Position numbers and translations under genes: made by a program | Part shown: piece after piece, positions 1-7,900 of the stretch | Layout of the letters: every line of letters starts with the position of its first letter | Numbering within the stretch: position 1 is the stretch's first letter | The notes under the pieces: model-generated | The model's database searches: none | What the model saw: the letters and a program-made list of their open reading frames with translations, nothing else | Told to the model about the DNA's origin: nothing | Source of the DNA: Streptomyces monomycini | GTDB taxonomy: Bacteria > Actinomycetota > Actinomycetes > Streptomycetales > Streptomycetaceae | Direction of reading: 5' to 3' | DNA: 64,000 nt | Assembly: GCF_022271435.1 (NCBI RefSeq) | Contig: NZ_JAFIQY010000014.1 | Span: forward strand, 46,845-110,844

Positions 1-128
1 GGCCCCCCCCGGCCCCCCCCCCCGGGGGGGGGCGCGGGCTGCGCCCCCCCCCCCCCGCCGCTGTTCCGTACCAGGCGCGCTGCCCCGGACCGGATCGTTC
101 CCCCGGCGATCCGTCCAGGACAGCGCTT

Positions 129-197
129 CCCCCGTGGGGCCCCGTACCCCCGTGCTTTCCCCCGTGGAGCCCCCTATCTTCCCCCGTGCTCCCCCGT
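129..197. repeat. Interspersed CCCCCGTG repeat, about five copies
   Basis: The word CCCCCGT(G) starts at 129, 147, 159, 181 and 191. Spacing is irregular (10 to 22 bases), so this is not a CRISPR or a clean tandem array. Function unknown; it may be simple GC-rich drift next to the low-complexity edge. Confidence 0.6.
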
Positions 198-325
198 CAC
201 GTCCGGGCTGCCGTGCCGTTCCGCCGCCCCGTGCCGGCGGTGCCGGCCCGGCGTCCCTTCCGTGCTGCACACTCTTCCGTCCGCGCAGGTCGCAGCCCAT
301 CCGCGTACCTACTCATCTCGGCGAC

Positions 326-341
326 TGAGTACGCATACTCA
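326..341. promoter_or_regulatory. Palindrome TGAGTA-CGCA-TACTCA upstream of the DUF4126 gene
   Basis: A perfect 6-bp inverted repeat with a 4-base spacer ends 41 bases before the GTG start at 383, and 29 bases before a -10-like TACGAT. Its place suits a transcription factor operator, but no regulator can be named from sequence alone. Confidence 0.4.
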
Positions 342-382
342 AACCTGAGCACCGGCGCGCAGCGGCTGGTTACGATCTCTGC

Positions 383-1003
383 GTGTCGGTACTCCCCCTT
401 GTCTTCACCAGCGGATGGGCCAGTGGCATCAACGCCTACGCCGTCGTGCTGCTCCTCGGCGTGCTCGGAGCCACCGGAGCCGCCGACGAGGTGCCCGCCT
501 CGTTGCAGCGCGCCGATGTGCTGATCGTCGCGGGGGTGCTCTTCCTGATCGAGGCGGTCGCCGACAAGATCCCGTACGTGGACTCGGTCTGGGACGCCGT
601 GCACACGGTCGTACGGCCGGTGTCCGGCGGGGTCGTGGCGGCGCTGCTGGCGGGCCACGACGGGTCGCTGCCCGAGCTGGCGGCGGGCGCGGTGGGCGGC
701 ACCAGCGCGCTGGTCAGCCATCTGGTCAAGGCGGGCACGCGGATGGCGGTCAACGCCTCGCCGGAACCGGCCAGCAACTTCGTGCTGAGCACCCTGGAGG
801 ACCTCGGGGTCGCGGGCATCGTGGTCTTCGCGGTGTTCCACCCGGTGGCCGCGGCGATCGTCGCCGGTGTGCTGCTGGTCGCCGGGATCGTGCTGGTGGC
901 GTTCCTGTGGTCGCGGGTACGGCGCTTCCTGCGGCGCAGGCGGCAGCGGCGGGAGGAGCGGCACCTGGCGGCGGCGCGGGAGGGTTCGGCGCCGGCGGGC
1001 TGA
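383..1003 (+). CDS. DUF4126 family membrane protein
   Basis: A 206-residue integral membrane protein. Hydrophobic segments lie near residues 14-33, 45-60, 82-92, 100-115 and 143-176, and a strongly basic tail (RRFLRRRRQRR, about 180-190) should face the cytoplasm. The Gly/Ala-rich helices and the early INAY motif resemble the DUF4126 family, whose function is not established. The GTG start lies only six bases after a TACGAT -10-like box and has no Shine-Dalgarno sequence, so the transcript may be leaderless. The next gene begins 44 bases downstream on the same strand and may be co-transcribed. Confidence 0.8.
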   Translation: MSVLPLVFTSGWASGINAYAVVLLLGVLGATGAADEVPASLQRADVLIVAGVLFLIEAVADKIPYVDSVWDAVHTVVRPVSGGVVAALLAGHDGSLPELAAGAVGGTSALVSHLVKAGTRMAVNASPEPASNFVLSTLEDLGVAGIVVFAVFHPVAAAIVAGVLLVAGIVLVAFLWSRVRRFLRRRRQRREERHLAAAREGSAPAG

Positions 1004-1046
1004 GCCGGGAGCCGCGTTGTCAGTGGTGCCGGATAAAGTCGCAGGC

Positions 1047-2597
1047 ATGGCACGGATTGCGGTGATCGGCGCCGGGATGGGCGCGATGGCGGCCGCCGCC
1101 CGGCTGGCCGTCGCGGGCCACCGGGTGGCGGTGTACGAACGTGGGGCGACGTACGGCGGTGCGGTGCGCCGCTTCGAGCGCGCGGGCTTCGGCTTCGACA
1201 CCGGCCCCGGGCTGCTCCATCTGCCCGCCGTCTACCGCGACCTGTTCGTCAAGACCGGCCGCGAGCCGCTGGAGAGCGTCGTCGAGCTGTCCCAGGTCGA
1301 CCCGGCCGCCCGGCACGTCTTCGCCGACGGCTCGGCCGTCTCCTTGCCCAACGCGTCGCGGGCCGGCGTGCTCGCGGCGCTGGACGGCGCGCTCGGCGCG
1401 GGCGCGGGTGAGCGCTGGAGCGCGTTCCTGGGCCGCGCCCGCGACGCCTGGGACCGGACCCGCCGCCCGCTGCTGGAGGAGCCGCTGTGGCCCGACTGGC
1501 AGGTGCTCGGGCGTGATCCGTACCCGGCGCTGCCGAAGCGCGGGCTGTTCGGGCGCCGCAAGCCGGTCACGGACGCCTCCCTCGCCGACATCGCCGTCCA
1601 TGAGCTGAAGGACCCACGGCTGGCCGCCCTCCTGGAGAGCTACGCCCTGGCGTACGGCTTCGACCCGCGCAGCGTCCCGGCGAGCGCCGCGGTCCTGCCG
1701 TACATGGAGCAGACTTTCGGAAGTTGGTATCCGCGCGGCGGCATCCGGGCGCTGGCCGACGCACTGTACGAGCGCTGTCTGGCCCGGAAGGTGGAGTTCA
1801 CCTTCGGCGCCGAGGTGACGCGCGTCGTCGAGGCGGACGGCCGGGCGGCGGGCGTGGAGCTGCGCGACGGCGGGGTCGTCGAGGCGGACACGGTCGTCGC
1901 GGGCGTGGCTCCGCAGCGGCTGACGGCCCTTCTGCGGGGCGCGGAGCCGTGGGGCGCGGACGACGTACGGCCCGATGGCGACGCACACCGCCGGACGCCG
2001 GGGCGGTTCACGGTCGCCCTCGCGCTGCGTGGCCCCCGGCCCGCCGACGCGACCCACCGCACGGTGGTCCACGCGCCCGACCGTGCGGCGGAGTTGGGCA
2101 CGCTCTTCGGGGTGGGCCCCGGGGCGCTGTGCGAGCGTCCGACGGTGACGGTGCTGCGCCCGGACGATCCGGCGTCCCGGCCCGACGACGATCACGAGGC
2201 CGTGACGCTGAGCGCCGCGGTCGCGCCGTACGGAGACCTGGCTGTGCCGTCCACCGCGGTAGCCGACGGGGATTCCGGGACTGCCGGGGAGACGGCCGCG
2301 CAGGCAGCGGCCGCCGACCGGCTGGTGACGGCCGCCGAGGCGGCGGTGCCAGGGCTGCGGGAGCGGGTGCTGTGGCGGGCCGTGCTGCCGCCCGCCGAGG
2401 GCGAAGCGATACCGGGCCCGGCGCTGGCCGGGGCCGGCGGCCGCTTCCTGCGCCCCGCCAACCGCACCCGCGTACCGGGGCTGTACGCGGTCGGCGGCTG
2501 GACGCACCCGGGCGGCGGGCTGGCGCACGCCGGGATGTCGGGCGCCCTCGTCGCGGGCCTGATCGTGAACGGGGACGACTGGCGCGGCTCGGAGTGA
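1047..2597 (+). CDS. CrtI-like FAD/NAD(P)-dependent oxidoreductase (phytoene desaturase family)
   Basis: A 516-residue flavoprotein. The N-terminus has a classic dinucleotide-binding fold: IAVIGAGMGAMAAA at residues 4-17, ending in the acidic YER near 31. The C-terminus carries the second FAD-binding signature (GLYAVGGWTHPGGGLAHAG) typical of phytoene-desaturase and amine-oxidase type enzymes. The family removes or adds hydrogens on polyisoprenoids or amines, but the substrate here is unknown: no phytoene synthase or other carotenoid gene is nearby. I chose the ATG at 1047 because it sits just before the Rossmann motif; the frame is open upstream to 867, but that part lies inside the DUF4126 gene. 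Confidence 0.85.
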   Translation: MARIAVIGAGMGAMAAAARLAVAGHRVAVYERGATYGGAVRRFERAGFGFDTGPGLLHLPAVYRDLFVKTGREPLESVVELSQVDPAARHVFADGSAVSLPNASRAGVLAALDGALGAGAGERWSAFLGRARDAWDRTRRPLLEEPLWPDWQVLGRDPYPALPKRGLFGRRKPVTDASLADIAVHELKDPRLAALLESYALAYGFDPRSVPASAAVLPYMEQTFGSWYPRGGIRALADALYERCLARKVEFTFGAEVTRVVEADGRAAGVELRDGGVVEADTVVAGVAPQRLTALLRGAEPWGADDVRPDGDAHRRTPGRFTVALALRGPRPADATHRTVVHAPDRAAELGTLFGVGPGALCERPTVTVLRPDDPASRPDDDHEAVTLSAAVAPYGDLAVPSTAVADGDSGTAGETAAQAAAADRLVTAAEAAVPGLRERVLWRAVLPPAEGEAIPGPALAGAGGRFLRPANRTRVPGLYAVGGWTHPGGGLAHAGMSGALVAGLIVNGDDWRGSE

Positions 2598-2682
2598 CCC
2601 GAGGGCGCCGGCCAGCGGGCAGGGGGCGTCCGCGGGTGACCCGCGGGCGTCCGCGAGTGAGCAGGCGGCGTCCGCCGGCCGC

Positions 2683-3864
2683 TCAGTAGTGGTACTGCTG
2701 CCCGTCGTAGCCCTGGTTCTGATTCTGGTTCTGCGGTGGCTGGTAGGGCGGGTACGGCTGGTCGGCAGTGGGCTCGTTGCCACGCTGCTGCGGGACCCAC
2801 ACCCCGCCGGGCGGAGTGTCGCCGTAGGAAGGCTGCGCCTGGCCCTGTGACGGGTCCTGCACGCCGGTGTACTGCTGCGCCGGGTAGGCCTGGGTGCCGC
2901 CGAAGGCGTCGGGCTGGTCGTACGGGTCGTACTGCCCGGCGTACTGCTGCTGGCCGATGTACGGGTCGGTGTAGGGCGCCTGCCCGCCTTGCTGCTGGCC
3001 GGGGAACCCGCCCTGACCGGGGAGTCCGCCCTGGCCATGGCCTTGTTCGTGGCTCTGACCCTGCCCCTGCCCCTGCCCCTGCCCTTGACCGTGTCCCTGG
3101 CCCTGTCCCTGGCCCTGGTCCGTGCCGTAGGCGCTGTAGTGGTCGGGGTAGGCGTCCTGCCCGCTCTGGGCGGCGGCGCCGTAACCGCCGTCGTAGCCGT
3201 AGGCGTCCTGCCCGTATCCCCCGTAGCCGTCGTACGCGGCGTAGCCGGGCTCCTGCGAGCGGGCGTCGGAGCTGTATATGCCGTACTGGCCGGTCTCCTC
3301 GGGGATGGGCTGCGGGGCATACACCTCGGTGGAGTCGCCACCCCCGTAACCGCTCCCGGAGCCCTCGACGCCCGCGAACGGGTCCGTGCCGTCGAACGCC
3401 GCCGTGCTGCCGTACGCGGCCGTACCGTCGTACGCGGCCGTGCCGGCCGGTGGCGTGCCGCCGTCCGCCGCCCCGGTGGTGGCCGCTTCCTCCGCTGCGG
3501 GGACCGCCTCCAGGCCGCTGACCTGCAGGGTCGGCCCGGCGTCCGCGGCCCGGCCGCCGCCCTTGGCCCGGCGCCGCCGGTTGTCGCCGCGCTTGCCGCT
3601 GTCCCGGCGCTTGCCGCGCAGCGCCCAGCCGGACTGGAAACCGCTCCGGAAGGAGAGCGTGACGTAGGTCTGCCCGACGGCGAAGGCGATGGCGCCGGCC
3701 GCTATCACGATCACCGACGGGATGACGACACCGACGACCACACCGAGGAAGCCGGTGAAGGCCAGCAGCCGCCACCGCAGTCTGGCCTTGTACTGGAGCA
3801 GCACTTCACTGAGGAGCCAGAGGGCGACACAGCCGAATGCGATGTAGAGGACCACCCAGCCCAT
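2683..3864 (-). CDS. Membrane protein with long Gln/Gly/Tyr-rich low-complexity tail
   Basis: 393 residues from the ATG at 3864, which has a GAGGGG Shine-Dalgarno five bases upstream; an earlier in-frame start at 3909 lacks one. The first 66 residues form about three membrane helices (WVVLYIAFGCVALWLL, then a long stretch ending AIAFAVGQ). A basic linker (KRRDSGKRGDNRRRR) follows, then about 280 residues rich in Gly, Gln, Tyr, Asp and Pro, including a run of QG pairs. The tail is predicted disordered and cytosolic. Similar proteins occur beside metF in other Streptomyces as far as I recall, but no function is known. It converges on the flavoprotein gene and lies 53 bases downstream of metF on the same strand. 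Confidence 0.75.
   Translation of the reverse strand: MGWVVLYIAFGCVALWLLSEVLLQYKARLRWRLLAFTGFLGVVVGVVIPSVIVIAAGAIAFAVGQTYVTLSFRSGFQSGWALRGKRRDSGKRGDNRRRRAKGGGRAADAGPTLQVSGLEAVPAAEEAATTGAADGGTPPAGTAAYDGTAAYGSTAAFDGTDPFAGVEGSGSGYGGGDSTEVYAPQPIPEETGQYGIYSSDARSQEPGYAAYDGYGGYGQDAYGYDGGYGAAAQSGQDAYPDHYSAYGTDQGQGQGQGHGQGQGQGQGQGQSHEQGHGQGGLPGQGGFPGQQQGGQAPYTDPYIGQQQYAGQYDPYDQPDAFGGTQAYPAQQYTGVQDPSQGQAQPSYGDTPPGGVWVPQQRGNEPTADQPYPPYQPPQNQNQNQGYDGQQYHY
3054..3120. repeat. CCCTGn hexamer repeat coding for the QG-rich tail
   Basis: About ten near-identical CCCTGC/CCCTGG hexamers in a row encode the Gln-Gly pairs of the overlapping membrane protein on the minus strand. Such arrays can change copy number by slippage, so the tail length may differ between strains. 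Confidence 0.7.
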
Positions 3865-3916
3865 GTACGCCCCTCTTCCGCCGCCCCACAGGCCGCCGTG
3901 GTGCGGCAAACCGCCG

Positions 3917-4834
3917 TCAGGACTGCTGGTGCAGACCCAGATTCTCGTAGATTTCCAGCGTCGCCGTGGAGTGGTTCAGGGTAATGAAGTGCAACCCGGG
4001 ACTTCCCTCGGCCATCAAGCGCGCACACAGCTCCGTCGCATACTCGATGCCAATGGAGCGTACAGCCGCCGGATCGTCCTTGACCGCGAGGATGCGCTCG
4101 GCCAGCTCGGGCGGGAAGGCGGCATTGCTGAGCTGCGCGAACCGTTCGATCTGGCGGACGTTGGTGACCGGCATGATCTCCGGGATGATGGGCGTCTCGC
4201 AACCCGCCGCGGCGACCCGGTCCCGCAGCCGGAGGTAGTCCTCGGCGTAGAAGAACATCTGGGTGATCGCGAAGTCCGCGCCGGCCCGGCACTTGTCGAC
4301 GAAGTGCCGTACGTCGGTGTCCCAGTCCGTCGAGCGCGGATGCATCTCGGGGAAGGCCGCCACGCCGACGCAGAAGTCGCCCGACTCCTTGATGAGCCGG
4401 ACCAGTTCGGCGGCGTACAGGACGCCTTCGGGGTGCTGGACCCAGTCGCCCATCGGGTCGCCGGGCGGGTCGCCGCGCAGCGCGAGCATGTTGCGGATAC
4501 CGGCGTCGGCGTACTGCCCGATGATGTTGCGCAGGTCGGCTAGGGAGTGGTTGACGGCGGTCAGGTGGGCGACCGGGGTGAGGGTGGTGTCGGTGGCGAT
4601 CCGTTCGGTCGCGCGCACCGTGCCCTCGCGGGAGGTGCCGCCCGCCCCGTACGTCACGGAGACGAAGGTCGGCGCGACCGCCTCGATCCGGCGAATGGCG
4701 TTCCACAACGTCCGCTCGCCCTTCTCCGTCTTCGGGGCGGCGAACTCGAACGAATACGACTGCTTGCCGGAAGCGAGCAGGTCGCGCACGGTCCGTGCGC
4801 GATCAGTCCTGGTGGAAGCTGTGCCTAGGGCCAT
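3917..4834 (-). CDS. metF: Methylenetetrahydrofolate reductase [NAD(P)H]
   Basis: 305 residues, the usual size of bacterial MetF without the eukaryotic regulatory domain. It reduces 5,10-methylene-THF to 5-methyl-THF with FAD as cofactor, supplying methyl groups for methionine synthesis. The TIM-barrel landmarks are present: [13 protein letters not shown] near residue 28 with the catalytic Glu, TYGAGG near 61-66, and [11 protein letters not shown] near 120-130. The ATG start is six bases after a TAATCT -10 box, so the mRNA is probably leaderless. In Mycobacterium the equivalent place holds the metF-like Rv2172c, also close to a PASTA kinase and its DNA-binding substrate. Confidence 0.95.
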   Translation of the reverse strand: MALGTASTRTDRARTVRDLLASGKQSYSFEFAAPKTEKGERTLWNAIRRIEAVAPTFVSVTYGAGGTSREGTVRATERIATDTTLTPVAHLTAVNHSLADLRNIIGQYADAGIRNMLALRGDPPGDPMGDWVQHPEGVLYAAELVRLIKESGDFCVGVAAFPEMHPRSTDWDTDVRHFVDKCRAGADFAITQMFFYAEDYLRLRDRVAAAGCETPIIPEIMPVTNVRQIERFAQLSNAAFPPELAERILAVKDDPAAVRSIGIEYATELCARLMAEGSPGLHFITLNHSTATLEIYENLGLHQQS

Positions 4835-4840
4835 ACGTGC

Positions 4841-4869
4841 AGATTATCCACCGGCTTCCCGCACACCAA
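4841..4869 (-). promoter_or_regulatory. metF promoter, probably giving a leaderless transcript
   Basis: Reading the minus strand, TTGGTG (4869-4864), a 17-base spacer and TAATCT (4846-4841) form a near-consensus housekeeping promoter. Only six bases separate the -10 box from the metF ATG, so transcription should begin at or next to the start codon. Confidence 0.65.
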
Positions 4870-4999
4870 CCGACTCCGGTGAAATGCCCGGATAGCCGCG
4901 TTCCGGTCCACACCGTGGACACCGCCCGGCCGACGCCCGGCCATCTCCCGTACGAACGGGCCCACGGCGGAGCGGTACGGGCGGCCCGCGCCGGAGCGG

Positions 5000-5650
5000 T
5001 CACTCCCCGCGGGCGCGTACCCGCTTCGCCAGGTCGGCGGCCGCGGCCCCCGGGTCCCCGGCCTCGGTGATCGCCCGGACGACGACCACCCGGCGGGCGC
5101 CCGCGTCCAGCACCTGGTCCAGGTTGGACGCGTCGATCCCCCCGATGGCGAACCAGGGGCGCTCGGGCCGCCGCGCGGCGGCGTGGCGGACCAGGCCGAG
5201 GCCGGGCGCGTGGCGGCCGGGCTTGGTCGGGGTGGGCCAGCAGGGGCCGGTGCAGAAGTAGTCCACGCCGGGCTCGGTCAGCGCGGCGTCCACCTCCGCC
5301 TCGGCGTGGGTGGACCGGCCGATCAGCACGTCCTCGCCGAGAACGGCGCGGGCGGCGGGCACCGGCAGGTCGCCCTGGCCCAGGTGCAGGACGTCCGAGC
5401 CGATGGCGTGGGCGACGTCGGCGCGGTCGTTGACCGCGAGCAGCTTGCCGTGCCGGCGGCAGGCGTCCGCGAAGACTTCCAGGTGGGCCAGCTCTTCGGC
5501 GGCCTCCATGCCCTTGTCGCGCAGCTGCACGACGTCCACGCCCGACGCGAGCACCGCGTCCAGGAACTGCGCGAGGTCGCCCTGGCGCTTGCGGGCGTCC
5601 GTGCACAGGTAGAGCCGGGCGTCGGACAGGGCGTGGCGTGCGGTGCTCAT
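5000..5650 (-). CDS. thiE: Thiamine-phosphate synthase
   Basis: 216 residues, typical for ThiE. It joins HMP-pyrophosphate and the thiazole phosphate to give thiamine monophosphate. Signatures in order: VVQLRDKGM (phosphate-binding barrel strand, about 40-48), [20 protein letters not shown] (about 73-93, active site and metal region), [17 protein letters not shown] and the C-terminal IGGID phosphate loop. It is read away from the thiOSG operon 2.2 kb away, and no TPP-riboswitch core (CTGAGA) is visible before it. A strong hairpin at 5674-5706 separates it from the wHTH gene upstream, so it likely has its own promoter. Confidence 0.95.
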   Translation of the reverse strand: MSTARHALSDARLYLCTDARKRQGDLAQFLDAVLASGVDVVQLRDKGMEAAEELAHLEVFADACRRHGKLLAVNDRADVAHAIGSDVLHLGQGDLPVPAARAVLGEDVLIGRSTHAEAEVDAALTEPGVDYFCTGPCWPTPTKPGRHAPGLGLVRHAAARRPERPWFAIGGIDASNLDQVLDAGARRVVVVRAITEAGDPGAAAADLAKRVRARGE

Positions 5651-5673
5651 CGGGCGGGTCCCCCCAGGTCTGC

Positions 5674-5706
5674 GGCGTACGGGCCGGGCCTTCCGGCCCG
5701 TACGCC
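5674..5706 (-). terminator. Hairpin terminator after the Rv2175c-like gene
   Basis: A perfect 14-bp stem (left arm 5674-5687, right arm 5693-5706) with a 5-base loop. It lies 100 bases past the stop codon of the minus-strand wHTH gene and just before thiE. There is no U-tract, as is common for Streptomyces hairpin terminators. Confidence 0.7.
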
Positions 5707-5805
5707 AGTGGTGCGAAGACGGTCGCGGCCGCGGGTGCGGGCGCGACGGTGGTACGGCTGCGGACGCACTCGACGCACGGGTGCGCCCCGCAGCAGGGAG
5801 CGGGC

Positions 5806-6171
5806 CTAGACGGCGAGCGCCTGAGCCCGGCGCTTCACCTCCGTACCGCGGTTCTCACGCAGGGCCTGGGCGGGGGTGCCGGGCAGCGTCTCGTCGGCGG
5901 TGAAGAGCCACTCCAGCATCTCCTCGTCGGCGAAGCCGTCGTCCCGCAGGAGCGTCAGCGTCCCGACGAGGCCCTTGACGACCTTGCCGTCCTTGATGAA
6001 GTCGGCCGGCACATGCAGGGCACGGTTCTCGCCGCGGCGCACCGCGATCAGCTGGCCCTCCTTCACCAGCTGCCGCACACGCGTCACCTCGACGCCGATC
6101 ATCTCGGCGATGTCGGGGAGGGTGAGCCAGGCGGGGACGAGTCCATCGATCTTTGCGTCAATCTCGGTCAC
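5806..6171 (-). CDS. Rv2175c-family winged-helix DNA-binding protein
   Basis: 121 residues from the GTG at 6171, chosen because [16 protein letters not shown] is where the conserved protein begins; an upstream start at 6300 only adds repeat-encoded residues. The N-terminal half is a helix-turn-helix unit ([23 protein letters not shown]) followed by a basic wing ([13 protein letters not shown]). The family is named for M. tuberculosis Rv2175c, a DNA-binding protein phosphorylated by the kinase PknL, which lies next to it there. Here a PASTA kinase is encoded 4.3 kb away, across the thiamine operon, so the partnership may be conserved. DNA target unknown. Confidence 0.85.
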   Translation of the reverse strand: MTEIDAKIDGLVPAWLTLPDIAEMIGVEVTRVRQLVKEGQLIAVRRGENRALHVPADFIKDGKVVKGLVGTLTLLRDDGFADEEMLEWLFTADETLPGTPAQALRENRGTEVKRRAQALAV

Positions 6172-6240
6172 GGGACAAGCCTGCCACCTCGCACTGACAG
6201 CCGGTAGCCGGGCATCGCCATCGGCGCAGCCCACAGCACC

Positions 6241-6300
6241 CGAACGCGCCGCCGAACGTGCCGCCGGACGCGCTGTCGGACACACCGCCGGACACGCCAC
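6241..6300. repeat. 12-bp tandem repeat, five units
   Basis: Five back-to-back 12-base units beginning CGAAC or CGGAC (first two CGAACGCGCCGC and CGAACGTGCCGC) fill 6241-6300 between two minus-strand genes. They diverge toward the right end. They read through in frame as 4-residue repeats, but no coding gene is likely here. Confidence 0.65.
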
Positions 6301-6350
6301 TCGCAGGAGCTACGGCCCGGCCCCGGCACCGGTTTCCGCCCCGGATTGCC

Positions 6351-7631
6351 TCAGACCGCCGCCGACTTCAGCGGTACGGACGCGTCCGCCGCCCTCCGCC
6401 GGTCCAGCACCGCGCCCCGCTCGATGAGCTTGCGGCCCTGGGCCAGGTCGCGGGGCCGGCCGACCGCCAGCAGCCCGACGAGCACGCCGTCGCGCAGCCA
6501 CACCACCGACCAGGCCGCGCTCTCCGGGTCGCCGCGCCACACCGTCTCGTCAGCGCCCGCGTGGTGCCCGGCGTACTGCACGAAACGCCCGAACTGCTCG
6601 GACCAGAAGTACGGGACCGGGTCGTACACCGGCCCCTCGGCGGCGCCGCGGACGATGGTGGCGGCGACCGTGCGCGGCCCGTGCAGGGCGTTGTCCCAGT
6701 GGTGGACCAGCAGGCGGCTGCCGTAACGGGCGGACGGGAAGGAGACGCAGTCGCCGACCGCGTACACGTCGGGCAGCGTCGTGCGCAGCCGCTCGTCGGC
6801 CAGGACGGAGCGGTCCTCGGGCGACAGCTCGATGCCGGACCCGGCCAGCCAGGCGGTCGCGGGGCGGGCGCCGATGCCGACGACGACCGCGTCGGCGGTG
6901 AGCACCGTGCCGTCGGCGAGCGTCACCGCGCCCTCGGTGACCGCGGCGACCCGGGCGCCGGTCCGCAGCCGGGCGCCGCTGTCCTCGTACCAGGCCGCCA
7001 TCGGAGCGGCGACCTCGGCGGGCAGCGCACCGGCCAGCGGCCGGTCGGCGGCCTCGACGACCGTCACCCGGCAGCCCGCCTCGCGCGCCGCGGTGGTGAA
7101 CTCCGCGCCGATCCAGCCCGCGCCGACGACCACGACCTCGCGCTGCCCGGTCAGCACCGGCCGCAGCCGCTCGGCATCGTCGAGAGTGCGCAGCACATGG
7201 ACGTCCGGCAGCCCGTCGCAGCCGGGCAGGGTGACCGGCTCGGCGCCGGTGGCGATGACCAGGTGGTCGTACGGCAGCGGCCCGGCGTCCGTCTCCAGCA
7301 CCCGCGAGCCGGCCGCGAGCCCTATGGCGCGCCGGCCCAGCAGCAGCTCGATGCCGAGCGCCTCGAAGTCCACGTCGAAGGCGGACCCGTCGGCCTTGCC
7401 GAGCAGCACGGCCTTGGACAGCGGCGGGCGGTCGTACGGCTGGTGCGGCTCTTCGCCGAGCACCGTGACCGCCCCGCGCCAGCCCTGTTCGCGCAGGGCG
7501 ACGGCGGTCTGCACACCGGCCAGTCCGGCGCCGACGATGACGGCGCGCCGGGTGCGCTCGGCCGCGCGTTCGGCGGATTCGCGGTCCTGGCGCGCGCGGT
7601 CAGGGTCCTGGGGCTGGGTCTGCTCGCTCAC
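6351..7631 (-). CDS. FAD/NAD(P)-dependent oxidoreductase, ferredoxin-reductase type
   Basis: 426 residues. After a charged 28-residue lead it has the FAD-binding GAGLAGVQTAVAL (about 33-45), then YDRPPLSKAVLLG, a hallmark of rubredoxin and ferredoxin reductases that serve oxygenases or P450s. A second Rossmann motif, VVVGAGWIGAEF (about 165-176), binds NAD(P)H, and VYAVGDCVSFP near 290 closes the FAD site. A reductase C-terminal domain follows. The redox partner is unknown; no ferredoxin or P450 gene is adjacent. The GTG start is six bases after a TACAGT box with no Shine-Dalgarno sequence, suggesting a leaderless mRNA. It is divergent from the thi operon. Confidence 0.88.
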   Translation of the reverse strand: MSEQTQPQDPDRARQDRESAERAAERTRRAVIVGAGLAGVQTAVALREQGWRGAVTVLGEEPHQPYDRPPLSKAVLLGKADGSAFDVDFEALGIELLLGRRAIGLAAGSRVLETDAGPLPYDHLVIATGAEPVTLPGCDGLPDVHVLRTLDDAERLRPVLTGQREVVVVGAGWIGAEFTTAAREAGCRVTVVEAADRPLAGALPAEVAAPMAAWYEDSGARLRTGARVAAVTEGAVTLADGTVLTADAVVVGIGARPATAWLAGSGIELSPEDRSVLADERLRTTLPDVYAVGDCVSFPSARYGSRLLVHHWDNALHGPRTVAATIVRGAAEGPVYDPVPYFWSEQFGRFVQYAGHHAGADETVWRGDPESAAWSVVWLRDGVLVGLLAVGRPRDLAQGRKLIERGAVLDRRRAADASVPLKSAAV

Positions 7632-7751
7632 CCGATCACTGTAGGACGGGGCGTCTCGCGACCTGGAGCACCGCGCGACGAGATCTATGACACAACGTCA
7701 CGGTCCGTAACCCGCCGGTGCCGGCCCCCGCGCCCCGCACCCGGCGCTCCC

Positions 7752-7781
7752 TTACGGCGCGTCGGCGGCCCGTACTAGGGT
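7752..7781 (+). promoter_or_regulatory. Putative promoter of the thiOSG operon
   Basis: TTACGG (7752-7757), an 18-base spacer and TAGGGT (7776-7781) lie just before the TPP riboswitch. The predicted transcription start near 7788 would make the whole aptamer part of the leader. Confidence 0.45.
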
Positions 7782-7794
7782 TGCCGGTGAACGC

Positions 7795-7890
7795 ACACGC
7801 GGGAGCCCGGACGCGACCGGGCTGAGAGGGAGGCTGACGCGGCCTCCGACCGTACGAACCTGATCCGGGTCATGCCGGCGAAGGGAGGGG
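7795..7890 (+). ncRNA. TPP riboswitch (THI element)
   Basis: The leader of thiO holds the conserved THI-box blocks: the 5' GCGGGAGCCCGG, CTGAGAGGG at 7822-7830 (pyrimidine-sensing arm) and ACCTGATCCGGGTCATGCCGG at 7858-7878 followed by GAAGGGAG (pyrophosphate-sensing arm and closing helix). Variable stem P3 is the GGAGGCTGACGCGGCCTCC region. It should lower expression of thiO, thiS and thiG when thiamine pyrophosphate is plentiful. The 3' end overlaps the GGAGGGG that may serve as ribosome binding site of thiO, so control is probably at translation initiation. Confidence 0.93.
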
Positions 7891-7900
7891 CTGGACACCC

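Larger units (their letters stand above)
1..382. other. Sequence edge with no gene; homopolymeric G/C and upstream region of the first gene
   Basis: No credible gene lies before 383. The first 60 bases are almost pure runs of C and G (runs of 7 to 13), which look like low-complexity sequence or an assembly edge. From 129 to 197 there are repeated CCCCCGTG words. The last 60 bases hold a short palindrome and a -10-like TACGAT at 371-376. The open frames here are GC-driven and lack coding character. Confidence 0.7.

Noticed and set aside
1047-2597. Carotenoid biosynthetic cluster
   Set aside because: The CrtI-like gene stands alone; no phytoene synthase, GGPP synthase or cyclase is nearby.
1020-3341. 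Long 773-codon minus-strand open frame across the flavoprotein gene
   Set aside because: It is the antisense shadow of a GC-rich gene: Arg/Pro/Ala-rich translation, no motif, no start site. The same holds for 10207-13569 and 26771-28636.
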